A stretch of DNA of 64,000 bases from Aspidapion aeneum (GCA_963576565.1 OY755046.1:55593471-55657470), one strand, 5' to 3'; positions 33,201-48,200 are shown, numbered from the stretch's first letter. Translations and numbers: made by a program. The notes: generated by a model from the letters alone, not told the origin.

Positions 33201-36200
33201 ATACAAATAAATTCTAAGATCCGAAACGCAGCACGGTTTATAACCGAATTTTCTATAGAATTCGATAAACAATTCTGTTATGTCGCCCAGAATTTCGTCT
33301 GGGTTTTGACCCTTTTCTTGAAGTTTTGAGCAAAGTTCGAATCGGGCTAAATATGGGCCTCTTAAAAGAAAACCTACAAGTACAAAAAGCACAGATATAC
33401 TTTCGGTAAACATTATTAAACTTAAACAAAAAATATTCCAACAGAATTAAACACCGCATCAAAGACAATAATAAAAAGTGCTTTTATACCATCTGGTGGT
33501 AAAATGATTAACTATTACTCACTATTACTACAGCCCCCTTCAATAATTGCGCTAATAAATTCATGGCACTTTTCTGGAGTATTATCTGGCGACTCCATCT
33601 CGCATTTTTCTCCGTTTTCCTCAATTTTCAGGTAATCTTCGATCGAATTCACCTCGTTTTGAACCTCGAAAGCGGAGTGTATGTAATCTTTCCATATGTC
33701 CCACTTGTCAAAACTAAAAACGACAAAATATGGAAACTACAGCTTTTTCCCTCATATAGTCCTTGCAATACCCCAAGTCCCTTTGCTATCCTTTTTTATT
33801 TTTCTTCTATAAAGAAGACAGAAAATAGCATCGAAAATCGTTGCTGGCCCCAGATTGCAGTTGGCAGTTGCAAGCCTGTCTGTCTATCATAGTTTAAATT
33901 GACAATAAAAGTCAACTTTCAAAACAAAAAATTTTTGGCAAGTAGTCAAAATAGTAAAAAAAATTGCGACAAAGATAAAATGTTCATACGAAAATTCCAC
34001 GCTTTTTTCGATCTTTAGTCCCATCCGTAATAACTACAGAGGAAAATTTTAAGAAACACAGTGACACTTTGTGATGCCATTCAAAACAACTTCTTTAGAA
34101 AACTAATTAAAAAAGTTTGTTAAACTATTGTTTAAAAAGATAAAAGCATTGTTAAAATTACATGATGCATTGCGAAAAACAAATTTTGGAAGACTGAGAA
34201 AATGAAACAGCTATTGCTCCTCTCGTCATAACTGACGATGGCAGTTTATGAGATGAAGTTTTTTGGACCATGAGAATAAATTATTTTTGCATAGTTTGTT
34301 TTTTAGTTAGACTTTAGATTTTCAGTTTTTTGGTTGGTTTTTAATCCTATGAGCTGTTCTACTGTTCTACTGCAACATTTTAAACTTAGTAATTAGCAAT
34401 AGCCTCAATATAGCTATTTTTAGTTTAAATATTGTGTCTGAAATATATTTTTTAATTCACTCAGAAAGATTCTGTACAATACTGTTTTTGTTGAAATTCC
34501 CAAAGCATTTCCACCTAAATCAGTTGAGAACTTTATTATACTTTTTAAAAGATCTATGTGTCGACCATAAAAAATGTTTATTTATTAAAAATTATAATAA
34601 AATACTGTTTTAATTTACCCTAAACAAAAAATATAAATGCTTATATACTGAGAAATGAGTATGTACTAATTTAACTTTTATTAAGTCTTTATCCTTAGGT
34701 AATAATATTAAAAACTTCTGTTTACAAAAACTATAATATAAATAGGGCCTAATCTTATTTGAATGAATTTTTTCCAAAACAAATTGCAAAGCTTAGCTTA
34801 ACTCCAGCTCGAAATACATTGTAAAGAATAACATTTTTGAAAAAATTAAATAATCTTTAATTTGTCGTTTGTTCATGGTTTGTAGCTCTACGGTCAGTCG
34901 CACTGAAAATCTTCCAATGTAGAAACTTTGGCGGAAGGGCATCCCAATTGTTCATAAATTTTTCACTACATAAAATCATTTTGGGACAGAACCTTTTCTC
35001 AAAAAACTATTCCAAATCAGAATCAGAATTTAAATAAAAAATTAGCGATAATCTTTCAAAGTCAGAAATTTTAAAACAATGGCAGTTTAAACACCGATCC
35101 ACCACCCTTATTATAAAGGGTGGTAATCGATTATATTAAGATTAAGGTAGCTGATAATTAGTTTCGCAGCATACATTATCAGTTACCTTAGGAACCTGTG
35201 GTTTAAAACTGAATTAAGAATACACGTGTGTTTTGTTAACAGAATTACGGGGTGATTAAACAAAAGGACTAGCCTTATTGCAAAGACTATACTCCTCTTT
35301 ACCCTTAATAGTGGATAAACTACTTAGACTACCAAAGTTTGATAATGTACTTATTTATGACGTGTATGTGTGTGTGTGTGTTTGTGTGACCGATTTCTGT
35401 TTCAAAAAGTATTTTTTTATTTACATAAAGTTTGTCAGGTCACAAGAAGATCTGATTAGTTTTGCAGAAAAATTCGAACATTACTTCCCGCATTTCTTAC
35501 ATGTGAGCAAGAAATCGATAATAAAGTTCCAACACGGCGGTTTTCACCATTTCTAACCTTGTGGTAACAAAAATATCAAACCCACATTAACCCACATTAA
35601 ATTATGTATTCTTTAATTTGTAGACCAAAATTTTCTACTCAAGAATTTTTCCCGAATATGCTAAAAAATACTCATGAAACTATTCAAAATCCTAAAAATC
35701 GCTGTTTATACAGAACCTAATGTTAATTAGAAATCCATTCATGACATTTCTTTTAATAAATATGACCTTTGTTCCTTTTTAAACAGGGCAAGCCAAAATA
35801 CGCGCTCGCAAACATTTATTTACTATTTTACATAAAAAATGTTTGCTATAATTCCTACAGAGAAGACAAAAACATATTTTTTAAAGAAAACTGCTGGGTT
35901 CTTTTAAAGAAATCGAAAAACCCAACATAAAATGTTTTTTATGAGAATTACTGACTGAATTGTGTGGAAGGAGCGACGTAAGGAAGAGATCCTGGTACCA
36001 TCTATTCAAAAATATGTCAGGCATTTAACTTTAGGTTTAAAATAATATAAAGATAGAATCTATGTCAATGTCAGTTATCACAAAGCAAAGCTGGTTTGAT
36101 GTTAAGAAATATTTGTCTGGTTCCGTAACTAAACGCAATCATCGTAAAGAAAAGTTTTATAGGAGGTGAGACCTGAGATTGATTTTCTATTTTTTGGATA

Positions 36201-39200
36201 TAAATATCGACATATTTTCGTTGGTTTCGCATTGGCATACTGGCTAGGCTTTATTTTAAAGATGTTCTTTTTACTCAATCTGAAGGTACCTAAAGTATAT
36301 CTTTATGTACAGTCGAACCTCTATAACTCGAACTTCAAGAAATCAGTTCGAGTTATGGAGAGTTCGACTTATAGAAATTCGAGTTAAAGAGGTTAAAATT
36401 CATATAAAAAGTTCAGGGACCACTTAAAAGGTTCGAGTTATAGAGAGGTTCGAGTTATAGAGGTTCGAGTGTATTTAGAAATAAAAAGTTATAATGCAAA
36501 CTATCTTGCAACTCTATTAATATTAAATAGATCTTAAAACATATTAAAACCAAATCTTTAAAATAAGAACGAGCTGTGCCAAATCGACGAAAAAATGTCA
36601 AAAAACAATGTCAGGCTTCGCTTCCTATAAAGCATGCCTTCACCATAAGTGTCCTTATCCATAGCAGGTAGATATCATACTGAACGTAATGATATTTTTA
36701 AGACACAACTTGACACAACCAATATAAATAATTAGGGACCCATCGCACCAACTTTTAAAATTTCCTTTCTATGAATTGCTTTAATTTTAAGCATGCCAAA
36801 TTTTTAAATTTGTTACACCGAGCAGAAATCTCCTCTCCTTTGTTAAGATGCGACCCCTTGTGAATCAGGCAACGCCGCTGTTTCAACCAACCAAATTTTT
36901 AAACTATGGAAAAACAAAATTTATTTAAAAAAATTAAAGTTCTTGAATTTTTGGAAGAAGATAAAATCGAGATGGTGATACTTGATTTTGTGGAATTTGG
37001 TTGTCCTTGTCGGTACAACCAAAGGACTAAAAATTAGGGTAAACTGTACAGGCAGAAAGGAAAATCGTCTTGTTACATCATAAAGTGCAGTTTAATTTAA
37101 ATGCAAGGGTTTTCTTACACTGGTCAGTCCTATCCTACCCTTAGCGCTGTACCTACCAGGCTGTAAACAACAGTTAACCAGAAAATCAGACCAAAATACT
37201 GTAATAAAAAGTAGAAGAGAGAACTTTATTTAATTATTTTTCTTCCTTACAAATCTTTTTGTTATCGATACATAATTATATTTTTTCACAAAAACATCCT
37301 TATCTTTGCAATTAAGATTTTTGTTAGTTTTTATTAAAAAAAAAACATGTTTCTTACTTTATTCACGCACAAAACACAAAAAGACAGCTTCACTTTAATC
37401 ACAAAACTCTGCTCATTTGTAGGTATTGTGAGTTGCTATGGCTATGCCAGACGGGCAACATTATGCGACCAGCATCTTATCTTTAAGGAGCTCTTAAGGA
37501 TAAGTAAAGTCACAAAAAAAGGTGACTTAATTTTAACAACACTAAGGAAGGAATAAGTCTGCCTACGAAATAAAGTATTCTTTAGGTCAAGCAACGGAAA
37601 AAAAGTCGGTCCGATGGGCTATAAGAGGCACAAAATCCAGTTTTTACTGCAGGCTCAAATCAGGTCTCAAGCCAAGTAAATCACTCACTTTTCATTTAAA
37701 ATATTCTTGCATAACAAATTGACTTTCCTCCACTGCTTCAGTCTTTTATGATAAGTGAGCTTCATGTTACAGATATTGGTGCATTGTAGTCTATCGCTGA
37801 GTGGGCCTTCTAGGATATCTAGAATACCCTGGTATTTTTGCTGAAGATCTAGGATCATTATTAGAAGTTGAACCTGAAAGTATAACCTATTTGAAAAGTC
37901 AAAATTGTTCAAAAAAACGATTGATTAAAATTTATCAAACACGCAAATACTATCTATTTGATCCATTGAAATTATTACATCTGGGGGCACCGCAGTGCCT
38001 CGCCAAGTTCGTGTTTACCATATTTTCTTGAAACATTTCAGCCCATATTTGACCTATATAAGATCAGCCACGAAACTTAAACTTTGCACGGTCGTAGATC
38101 TTCATAACAAGTCCTCCAAGTTTCTTGGACCATTAAATAGTAAATTAGTTACGAAATTTCAAAAAACGTCGAAATTGCCAAATTCTACTGTACTTCCAGA
38201 CATGCTACAAAGCTGGCAGAATGATTGCAATTATGATCAAACCCTTGGAAAAAATACAAAAACCCCAAAATTCTAATTCACTCCCCCCCCCCCTATGCAT
38301 GTAAATTTATGTAGAAGTAACATTGCCCACTTCCAGAAGCGCTAGAGAGATAAGCTTTGACAGACTGATAGGAAATATGATAAAACTATAGGAAAAAATT
38401 TAAAAACCGAAATTTTAATTTGTTTCCCTTCCCTGTAAATGTAAAGTTATGTCCACTTCCAGAAACGCTAGAGAGAAAAAAGAAATTTACCTTAAAATTT
38501 TTATTAACTTTCCTCTCCTATAAATGTAAAATATGTAAAAGCAACTAAGCTTTGGAAGACTCATAGGAACTATGATAAAACTATTTAAAAAAATTTGAAA
38601 ATACCAAAATTTTCATTTACTTCCCTCCCCTATAAATGTAAAGTTATGCAAAAGTAGTCCCACTTCCAGGGACGCTAGAGAGCTAAGCTTTAGAAGGCTG
38701 ATAGGAACTATGATAAAAACATTGGAAAAATTTTAAAAAACCTCAAAAATGTTTAAAAGGAATTGCAAAGTTTTGAACAATATTCCGCATATTTTACTAC
38801 TTTAAAACTTAAATATTATCCAAATCCTTTTAAAAAAAAGTAAAATCATAACAAAAACATTTCATGTTAAAAAATCCAAGTACGCGAAAATGGTATTTCT
38901 TTAAAAAAAAACTGAGATAAAAGTAAAGCCAAGTTCTCCAATACACATTTTAAAATGAAAGGTTCTTACTAGTTTGGAAATGTTTTTCTAAACTTGGCTA
39001 ATATGGCTGGAAATGACTCTTAGGGTGAAACCCTTAATGTTGAAATTTGTATTGGAGAACTTGGCTTTAGTTTTACCTCAATTCTTTTTAAGAAATTTTC
39101 GCGTACTAGTCTTTTTTTACAAGAAATGTTTCTTTTATCATATTTGCAACATTTTAATAAATTTTATTAACTTACCTCTTGTTCAGCATCGACTTTATTT

Positions 39201-42200
39201 TCATCAACCAATTTTTGCATCATTCTTTCAGCTAAGCTTAACAAAAGAGTCTTTTTCTTTTCATCTTTGGCACCTAAAATGCAAAATAGTCAGCCAATTC
39301 AATTATTTTAACTTCGCAAGGGTGTCACATTGACCAAGCAGTGTTTTGAGGAGTCCCATAAGGACAAAACAATTAACTGTCAACACTTATTAGGTGTCCT
39401 TTACATCTTGGATCCCCGTGAGGATAAGCTACGAGCTACCCACGGAAAAATACGAGCGAAACAAAAACTTCTTTCTACTTGATTAGCAACAAAAACTTGA
39501 TTGGTTTTTAAATTCATGGGTATTAAAATTTAGGTTTGTTTTAAAAAAAATATATTATAGTTTAACTAGAGAATGGACAAACAATATCTCCATGCAATGA
39601 ATATGTATACTTGGGTGTCACATTTGATAAGACAGGAACAGACTGTAAAGAACTAGAAAAAAGAATAGTAAAAGAAAAAAAGGTAATTGGTTGTCTTAAC
39701 AGTATTTTATGGAGCAGAGAGATAAAAAAGAATGTAAAATTTAACATATATGAAACAATGGTGAAAAGCACGCTGCTGTATGGAATAGAGACTTGTCGCG
39801 TAACAGAAAAATACAAAGCAAAAAATGGAAAGTGTCGAAATGGATGCAATAAGAAGATCAATGAGAATATCTAGAACAGATCATATAAGGAATAAGATCA
39901 TAAAAGAAAGAATGGGAAGCGAGGGAAGCATCTCTGATGACATCACTAAACACTAAAAGACAACTGATATGGTACGGCCATGTACAGCGTGTCCCATTTT
40001 CGATGGGATTAAATGGGAAACTCGGTTATTATTAAAGATATCGATTTTCTGATGGCACCTTACCGTGCTCTTTTTTGGAGCCCTTAAAAATGGTATAATC
40101 AGATTTTTGCTATACCCCGTGGTTTCGCTAATACAGGGAGTTTTTGAAAAAATTGCATTTTAATTAATTCCTTGTATCTCGCTTATTTTGCAAGATATTT
40201 TTATTCTGTAAAAACCTTTCTGTGGCAACTTTTTTAGAGCAAAATAATGACGTTGTCAATTTTTTTAAATATTGTTTAGTTTTTGAGATATGGTATTTAT
40301 CATAAAAAAAATAAATACGGACCTGGATTTTTTTTATTACTACTTTGATTGGTTCCATGCTATTATTACCTTAAAATGATAAAACTTTAATATTTTTTTG
40401 ATTTAAGGTTAAAAAAAAACTATTTAATATTTGAAAAAAAAATTATAGTCCGAACCTGGAAATTTCCAACGTAATTATAAATTAAAAATTGCAAGACACA
40501 CTAGTTGAACGATTTTCAGTTTATCTGTTTTGAAATAATAATTAAAAGATTTATAAATAAAGTAAAAAACGTTAAAAAGTTACTAAAATAATATACTAAT
40601 TATTTGATGGTAGCACAGCAGGTCGTGAAATTTACAAAACAAAAGCGTGGAATTGACATTGTCATTTTACTTGTCATTTTTGTGAATGGCTTACAATCAT
40701 TTTAAACTGGCCAGAAATCGACCGTATCCAGATTTTGAAAATGTGATATGTTTGACTGCTTCATTCAAGCAACAAAATCCCAATATTTAAATGGCAGAAA
40801 TATTTTTATGCAAAATGCGTTAAGAAAAATTGCTCAAAAATGTCAACAATGTCTTACACATAATGGTAATCAGAAAAATTAGTTATTTTTTATAATTTGT
40901 TTTTTTTTTGTATTTTACATAGACTTTGTTTCAAATAAATCTGTAAATTAACGTAAAACCATTTTAATATGCTAAGTATCAAAACAGTTAAACTAAAAAT
41001 TGTTTATCTAGCAATTTTTAATTTATATTTATGTTGGAAATATCCAGGTTCGGACTAATTTTTTTTTAAATATTAAATATTTCTTTTTTACCTTAAAATA
41101 AAAATTTTTATTATTTTATGATAATACTAGCATGGAACCAATCAAAATAGTAATAAAAAAAATCCAGGTCCGTATTTAATTTTTTTATGATAAATACCAT
41201 ATCTCAAAAACTAAACAATATTTTATAAATTTGACAACGTCATTATTTTATTCTAAAAAAGTTGCCATGAAAAGGTTTTTACAGAATAAAAATATCTGGC
41301 AAAATGAGCGAGATACAAGGGATTATTAAAAATACAATTTTTTCAAAAACTCCCTGTATTAGCGAAACTACGGGGTATAGCAAAAATCTGATTACGCCAT
41401 TTTTAAGGGCTCAAAAAAAGAGCACGGTAAGGTGCAATCAGAAAATCAATTTAATCATCAATTTAATCCCATCGAAAATGGGACACGCTGTACAACGGAT
41501 GAACGATGAAAGAATACCAAAGCAGGTCCTAGAATGGAACCACTAGGGCACAGAAAAAGAGGGCGTCCTAAATTGGAATGGCAACAGTCAATCCAAAGAT
41601 CAATGACTCAAAAAAACCTGACGGAAAATGATTGTCAGGATCGAAGGAGGTGGAGAATAGGCGTCGGACAACGTAGAAAAACGTTCTAAACCGACATAGT
41701 AGTAGTATTATAGTTTAAAACCATTACCTACCCTCTTCCCTAGTGGCCTGTAAAATAATGCTCATAACATTCCAGCAATAGTACGGATTCTTAGGTTTTT
41801 GTTTATACAGCGCCATCGCGCTTAGTTGCTGCCTTTTAAAATCCCCCACTCTAACGTAACTCATAAACAAGTGAGTGTGCAATTCCTCATTAAGGGGGTC
41901 AATTTTGACGGCTGATTCGTAAAGTTTACAAATTTTATCCACTAAAACAATAAAAAAAATTAAAATATTAAGAGGAAGAGACATGAAGAGCACAGGGAAA
42001 AAACATGCAAAGTCATTTTTTCTAAAAGAGTGGGTTATGTATGCCAAATGATGTCTTAAGATGTGTATTATTATCTGGAATATTTAAACTGGGAAAAAAC
42101 AGGCTGTGTCACAAGATATTACTATTAATTCATTTGGCCAACAAGTAAAGAACGTGCCAGTTTTAAACTTTCAAAGTGTTATATCTCCAAACTAACTAAG

Positions 42201-45200
42201 AGTGACTTTGCACGTTTTTTCCCTGTGCTCTTCATATACAAACGCCAAGTTGTTATATAGACGTGGTAAAACCTGTCATTTTTAAACTTCAAAAACTATT
42301 TTTTTTTAAATAAGAAAAATTCTATACTTGTATTTATATGATTCTATATTTAGTATGAGATATTTAAAAAAAATAAAGATGCGACAAACTTATCAAAATT
42401 AAATTTATTTAATTTAAACTCAAAGGAGAGAAATATCGGTTTTCTATACTCTAGCATTGTTTAGACAGAGCCGCATCTTCCGTCCTTGTAAATTCATAAG
42501 CGTTGGAGAAAAATAAACAATTTTTGACAAAATATGTAGCGAGGGTGACGGACAAACGTGCTTGTTTATATGTTGCATATTGTTGTCACTGTCGCTGACA
42601 ACTTAAATTATTTTAGTGAAATGCGAAGAAACTTGGCAAGAAAATAACGTTTGCCGTCTCTCTATTTCTTTAAGATATGTCTTATATATAGGGTCCCTAC
42701 CTATAGGTATAATAAATTATAAAGCCATAGAATGTCATGTTTTATTTATTTTTGTAAAATGAAACATATCATCCTAGATCTTTAGCATTTGCATGTCAAA
42801 TCTTACATTGCTGCATTTCTCTATTGCACAACGTCATAGCCTGCAGGGTTGCCTTATCTACACAATTGAACTATCAAATTGCTCAACACCCACTGATCAA
42901 AAAAATTTTAGATTTGGTATTTCTCATCCTCTTTCATACACTCTAATAAATTAGGGACTCAAGGATAACATTATTTCCTTCATTTTTATAAAATAAAATA
43001 TTGGATATAACATGTGCCAAATCTTTTAGGTATATTTGATATGAAATGACCTTTCGGCTGTAAAATTGTTTGAAGGTCCATAGATCAAACCAGTAGTCAA
43101 TATCTAGATTTGGTGTTTGTTATCCTGTTTTATAATTTAGTAAAATAAAATATGCCATGTATGTATGTATGTACTGGAAAGTGGTGGCAGGCCCTCCTGG
43201 ACCTTTATGCACTGCGACCACATATGGATCTATTGTGCGCACATACCTACATACTGAGTTTGACTAAAGTGGCATATTATTTTTTCCACCCAGCACATAA
43301 AAAAAATAAATGATTTAGTCTTACTTACGACTTACTTAATATGTCATACTTTAGTCTCTATATTAAATCTCTGATTTTGGATCTTTAAAGAATAAAACCA
43401 TTATAAATATTGTGTGTCCAAACTTACACTGTTGCATTTCTCTATAACACAACGTCATAGCCTGCAGGGTTGCCTCATCTGCAGGTTTTTCAGATGTCAA
43501 ATTTTCTAACATTTGTCCGGATTCCGAGTCTCGCCCCATTCTTAGCAGAGTTAGGGCTTTTAAAGCTTTTCCACAATGAAGGTTTGGAGTTTTCTTGAGC
43601 ACCTTTTCACATTCCTGGAGAGCTTTTTTGTTGTTGCCTGTGTCTAACCAGTCTAATGAAAGAAATATATAGGGTGTTATTGAATAAGCTGCTAATATTG
43701 AAGCAAGTAATTTGAGGGCCCATTTTGAGAAAAAAAAACCTTATAAGAACATATGTATATGTCCTCAACGTCATAATTTATGAGATACAGGGTATTAAAA
43801 CATGTTTTTTTTATTTTGACCAGTGTCGTTCGTGCGGGAATTGCTTGAACAATTATTGTAAACAATATTTCATTTGTTAATAAACAAAATAATGAAAACT
43901 GCACTATAAACAGCGATTCAATTAATGCGCAACATAAAAGTACCAAAAACAGTTTTTTGCCTCTAGAGCCCAAACAGCTCATTTGCGGACATATGTTTAC
44001 TGGACAAAAAATGTTTTTTTGATGGCATCTACCACCCCTTACAGTTTGTCGGTATACTTTTGGGAGATCCTGTATTGCTTTTAATAAATTGAAAGCAATA
44101 CAGGGTGTTAATAAAGTATGTCGCCAAACTTAAGAGGATATTTTATTTTTAAATATACAGGGTTCATAAAAGGTCTGTACAAAATCTTAGCACATATTCC
44201 TGAGATCAAAATAAGTCGATTTAATGCAAATTACCTTAGGTGGTGAAAAAATTTCATAAGCGAAATTGCCGAAAAGCAACAAACTTGAATAAAGCTTTGA
44301 GAACAATAGTCAGTAGAAAACTAGCCGTTGCTATGACATTTTGCCAGTGTAAAACACTAGTGAAATAGTCATTCAAAATAATTTCAGTATTCCGTTGCGG
44401 CATCGAACACTAAAAACGGAAATATTCGAAAATTACTTACTTTAGCGCATGTAGCAAATGTACCTTTTTGGCTTAAAAAGATTCAGGAAAATATTTTCTT
44501 AACAAATAAAGTTAAAAGTTACACTGAGAAAAAAGTTATAGTCATTTTAAACTATAAAAAGAGCATTGTGAAGCGCCCTCTAACGGCCACAGTGAAAAGG
44601 TAACCATATTTACACTTCGCATCCCAAAAAACCTCTGAGTACCAATTTTTAAAGTAATGCATTGAGAAATGTTCATAAATTTAAGGACAATCGATTTTTA
44701 ATTTACCACCCTGTATCTCTGAAACGGAGCAATTTCGGACTAAGGAAAGTTGCTTTAAATCGACTTATTTTGACCTCAGGAATATGTGCTAAGAAATGTT
44801 AAAGTTTTAATTTTTTATTTGTTTTTTCTTTATAATTCGTGCAGTTTTTGAGATATTTGGTTCAAATCTGGAAAGTGTATTTAGCTACAAGGCATACCTT
44901 ATTAACCATGCCAAATATTATCAACATACTACAGGGTGATATTTTTTCCAGGGTCATGCCACCTTTTTCCCCCAGAACTTTTTTGCAGTAAGTCACTGGC
45001 AGGTTCTAAAGTTTAAAATGAATTCCTTGTTTTATTCAGAAACTTTTTGATTTGATGTAATTTTTTGTATCTCTAACCGTGTTTGCAAAAAACGGCAAAA
45101 AAAGATAATTTGTATATTTAATTCTTATTCAGAAATTACAGAAAACCCACATAAAATTAAAATAATGTAATGTAGTGACTATTAATATCATTTATCAGGG

Positions 45201-48200
45201 TACAAATTTTCTTTTTTGTATTTTTTCTCGAAAACGGTTAGACATACAAAAAATTGCAAGAGATCAAAAAGTTTCTATTTTATATTTTTGAAGCTACTTC
45301 AAAAAAGTTCTGGGGGAAAAAACTTTGTAGTTTTTTTCAATTTGACATGCTTAATGATGCCTTCTAGCTAAATACACGTTTCAAATTTGAGTCAAACGTT
45401 TTAAAAACACCCTGTATTATTTGAAGTTTTTTTCTTAAAATCACTCAAAAAATCATCTTCTGAAGATTGGCAACATACTTTATTGACACCCTGTATACAT
45501 ACAATGATCTGCCATACTTGTCTCCAAGTAGAGGCCCTGTATGTGGACATATTTTGATATGTATCACTTTATCTTTTTATTTTTTAAATTTATTTGATCA
45601 TTTTAAAATATTTAATACCCAGCAAACAAATTAAAATATAAAATAAAAACTAACAATGTAAAAAAAAACAAAGAATATAAAAAAATAAAGATGTTTATTG
45701 GTTTATCATGACTATATCTCCAAAACTAAACTGACAGATAAAATTTAATTTGACAGTTAGATTCTTTATAACAAAATTGACAAAAAACAATGTATACAAA
45801 AATAAAATGTTCATAAATAAGTTATAGGCCCTTGTAAAACCCCGAGGGGTGAACAGCTTTCACAATCGGTGTACACAGTTCTCACAATCTTTACACAATC
45901 CCTCCCAATCACTCACAATCTGTCACAATCTTACCACAATCCTTCACAATCCCTCACAATCTTACCACAATCCTTCACAATCTTTACACAATCCATCCCA
46001 ATCACTCACAATCTTTCACAATCACTCCCAATCTTTCACAATCCTTCATCCCACAATCCTTCACAATCTTTACACAGCCTGTCCCAATCTGTCACAATCT
46101 TACCACAATCCCTCACAATCCTTTCACAATCTTACCACAATCCTTCACAATCCCTCGCAAAGGAAACTATAGACATGATGACCTTTTTTTTTTTTGGTCA
46201 GAAGAATTTTTGAAGGGCTGTCGCCCCCCGCCCTTTCAGGCACGCTGCACCGCTGCACAGTCCTCCACAATCCCTCACAATCTTACCACAATCTTAGCAA
46301 AAGATTGTGGATTTTCACAATCGGTGTACACATTTTGGGTTAGCTGTTCACCCCTCATAAAACCCCTTTCCCTAAATGCAGACTTCACAAATCCCCCTGT
46401 AGCTTTAAAATGCCTTGCTATATCAAAATGTGGTCTTCTCTTGAAAATTGAGACTCGCAAGTGGGGTCAGTTTTTTCTCTCCTAGAAACACCTGAAACCC
46501 CCCAACCCCCCAAAAACACTGAATTTAGGACACCCTGTACACTTTTTAGTTTAACAATCAGACAAAGACAAAAATTATCTCATTTTGGTATGCAAAAAAA
46601 AACGAAATATTTTTACCTGGTTAAATTCTACAATTAAATTATTAAAATTTTAATTTGGAGGGTCATAGTTTACATTTGGCAATAGTAATATTTAAAAATT
46701 CATAACAAAATAATCCACATTTTTTGGTAGGTGCCTATTATTTGGATTTTTTTACATTAATTAGAATTTTTATGGAAGTTTTAACATTTTTTAAAATCAT
46801 TTGGAATTGTTTGTAATTATGGAGACAATTCTTTATCATTTGAGAAGATCTAAAATTTTTCTTCACATAGTATCAGATGTAGATTACAAATTACAATTTT
46901 TACATGAAAACTTATACCCTGTTTCCACCAATGCATGCCCACCCCGGTTCAAAAAACTCATCAGGTGACGCTGCATTTAAAACCAGTGCAAATCCGTAGG
47001 CCATCATGTGATGCGTTTTTTGAATCGGGTGGGCATGCATTGGTGGAAACAGGGTATAAGGGAACTTCAAGAAAAAGAAGGATAGAAAACACTTAAATAA
47101 TTAATAACTTAATAATGAAATAGACATGGGAAAGAGGGCTCTGGTTCGAAATAGCGCTGTTCAAAATAGCGTCGATCAAAATAGCGGTATTGTTTGAGCG
47201 CTGTTTTAAAATAGCGCGTAACGAAATAGCGCTTCGACTAAATAGCGCTGTTTTAAAATAGCGCTAGTAACGAAATAGCGCGTAATGAAATAGCGCCAGT
47301 ATCAAAATAGCGCGTAACGAAATAGCGCTAGTATCAAAATAGCGCTGATTTAAAATGGCGCCAGTTTAAAATAGCGCTAGTAACGAAATAGGGTATCTTT
47401 CTAACATATTTTTTCAAAAAAAAACTTCCCAGACTTCTTTCGTGGGATCCTAGCGGGTGTGAAACAAAACCGAACCAAACAGAACTGAACTGAACCGGCA
47501 TCCTAGAGGTTGTGAAACCAAACTGAACTAAACCAATACTTCAATTCAGTTAAGTTCAGTTCGGTTCAGTTTTGTTTCACACCCGCTAAGAACCCGCGAA
47601 AGAAGTCAGAGAATTTTTTTTTTAATATGATAGAAAGTGACCCCTTAGTCAAACAGTTGATGTTTTTAAGAGGGTTTTTTTTATTTCGCTATTTTGATAC
47701 TGGAACTATTTTGTTATGCACTGTTTTATTACATGCTATTTTAAAGTAGCGCTATTTCATTATGCACTATTTTGTTACTGGCACTATTTCATTACACGTT
47801 ATTTTGATACTGGCACTATTTTGTTACTAGCGCCATTTCATACCAGAGCTATTTTGAACTACACTATTTTAAACGGCTATTTTGAACCAGAGCCAGGGAA
47901 GAGGATAGAAAAATAAAAAGAAAGAAAACATATTTTTAAATGTTTTATTAATAGTTTAAACACAATGGATAATTTCTATAGACATCAAAGGTTTCCGAAA
48001 TATACCTAATACATTACAAGGCAGTTTCACATAGCTGTGCATAGGCAGTCCTGTGGTAGAAACAAACCTGTAAAATTGACTGCATGAAGCTTGAAATGTA
48101 TTATTTAAGAAACCTTTATAACCTGTCAAGTTTTTCTAGATACCTTTTAAGTATTAATTTAGGTTAATGGAGTTTTTTTTTATTTTTTTAAATTTAATTA

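Noticed and set aside
33563..33892. 109-codon plus-strand frame
   Set aside because: It is antisense to NAA25 exon 6. The minus-strand exon explains the open frame.
35278..35556. 92-codon plus-strand frame in NAA25 intron 5
   Set aside because: It spans a TG microsatellite and has no recognisable domain. There is no splice or promoter context.
37347..37556. 69-codon plus-strand frame in NAA25 intron 5
   Set aside because: It looks protein-like in places but has no domain, no conserved start context and no partner exon.
45849..46213. Two ~110-codon plus-strand frames rich in HNPSQSL repeats
   Set aside because: They arise from the CACAATC minisatellite inside a transposon.
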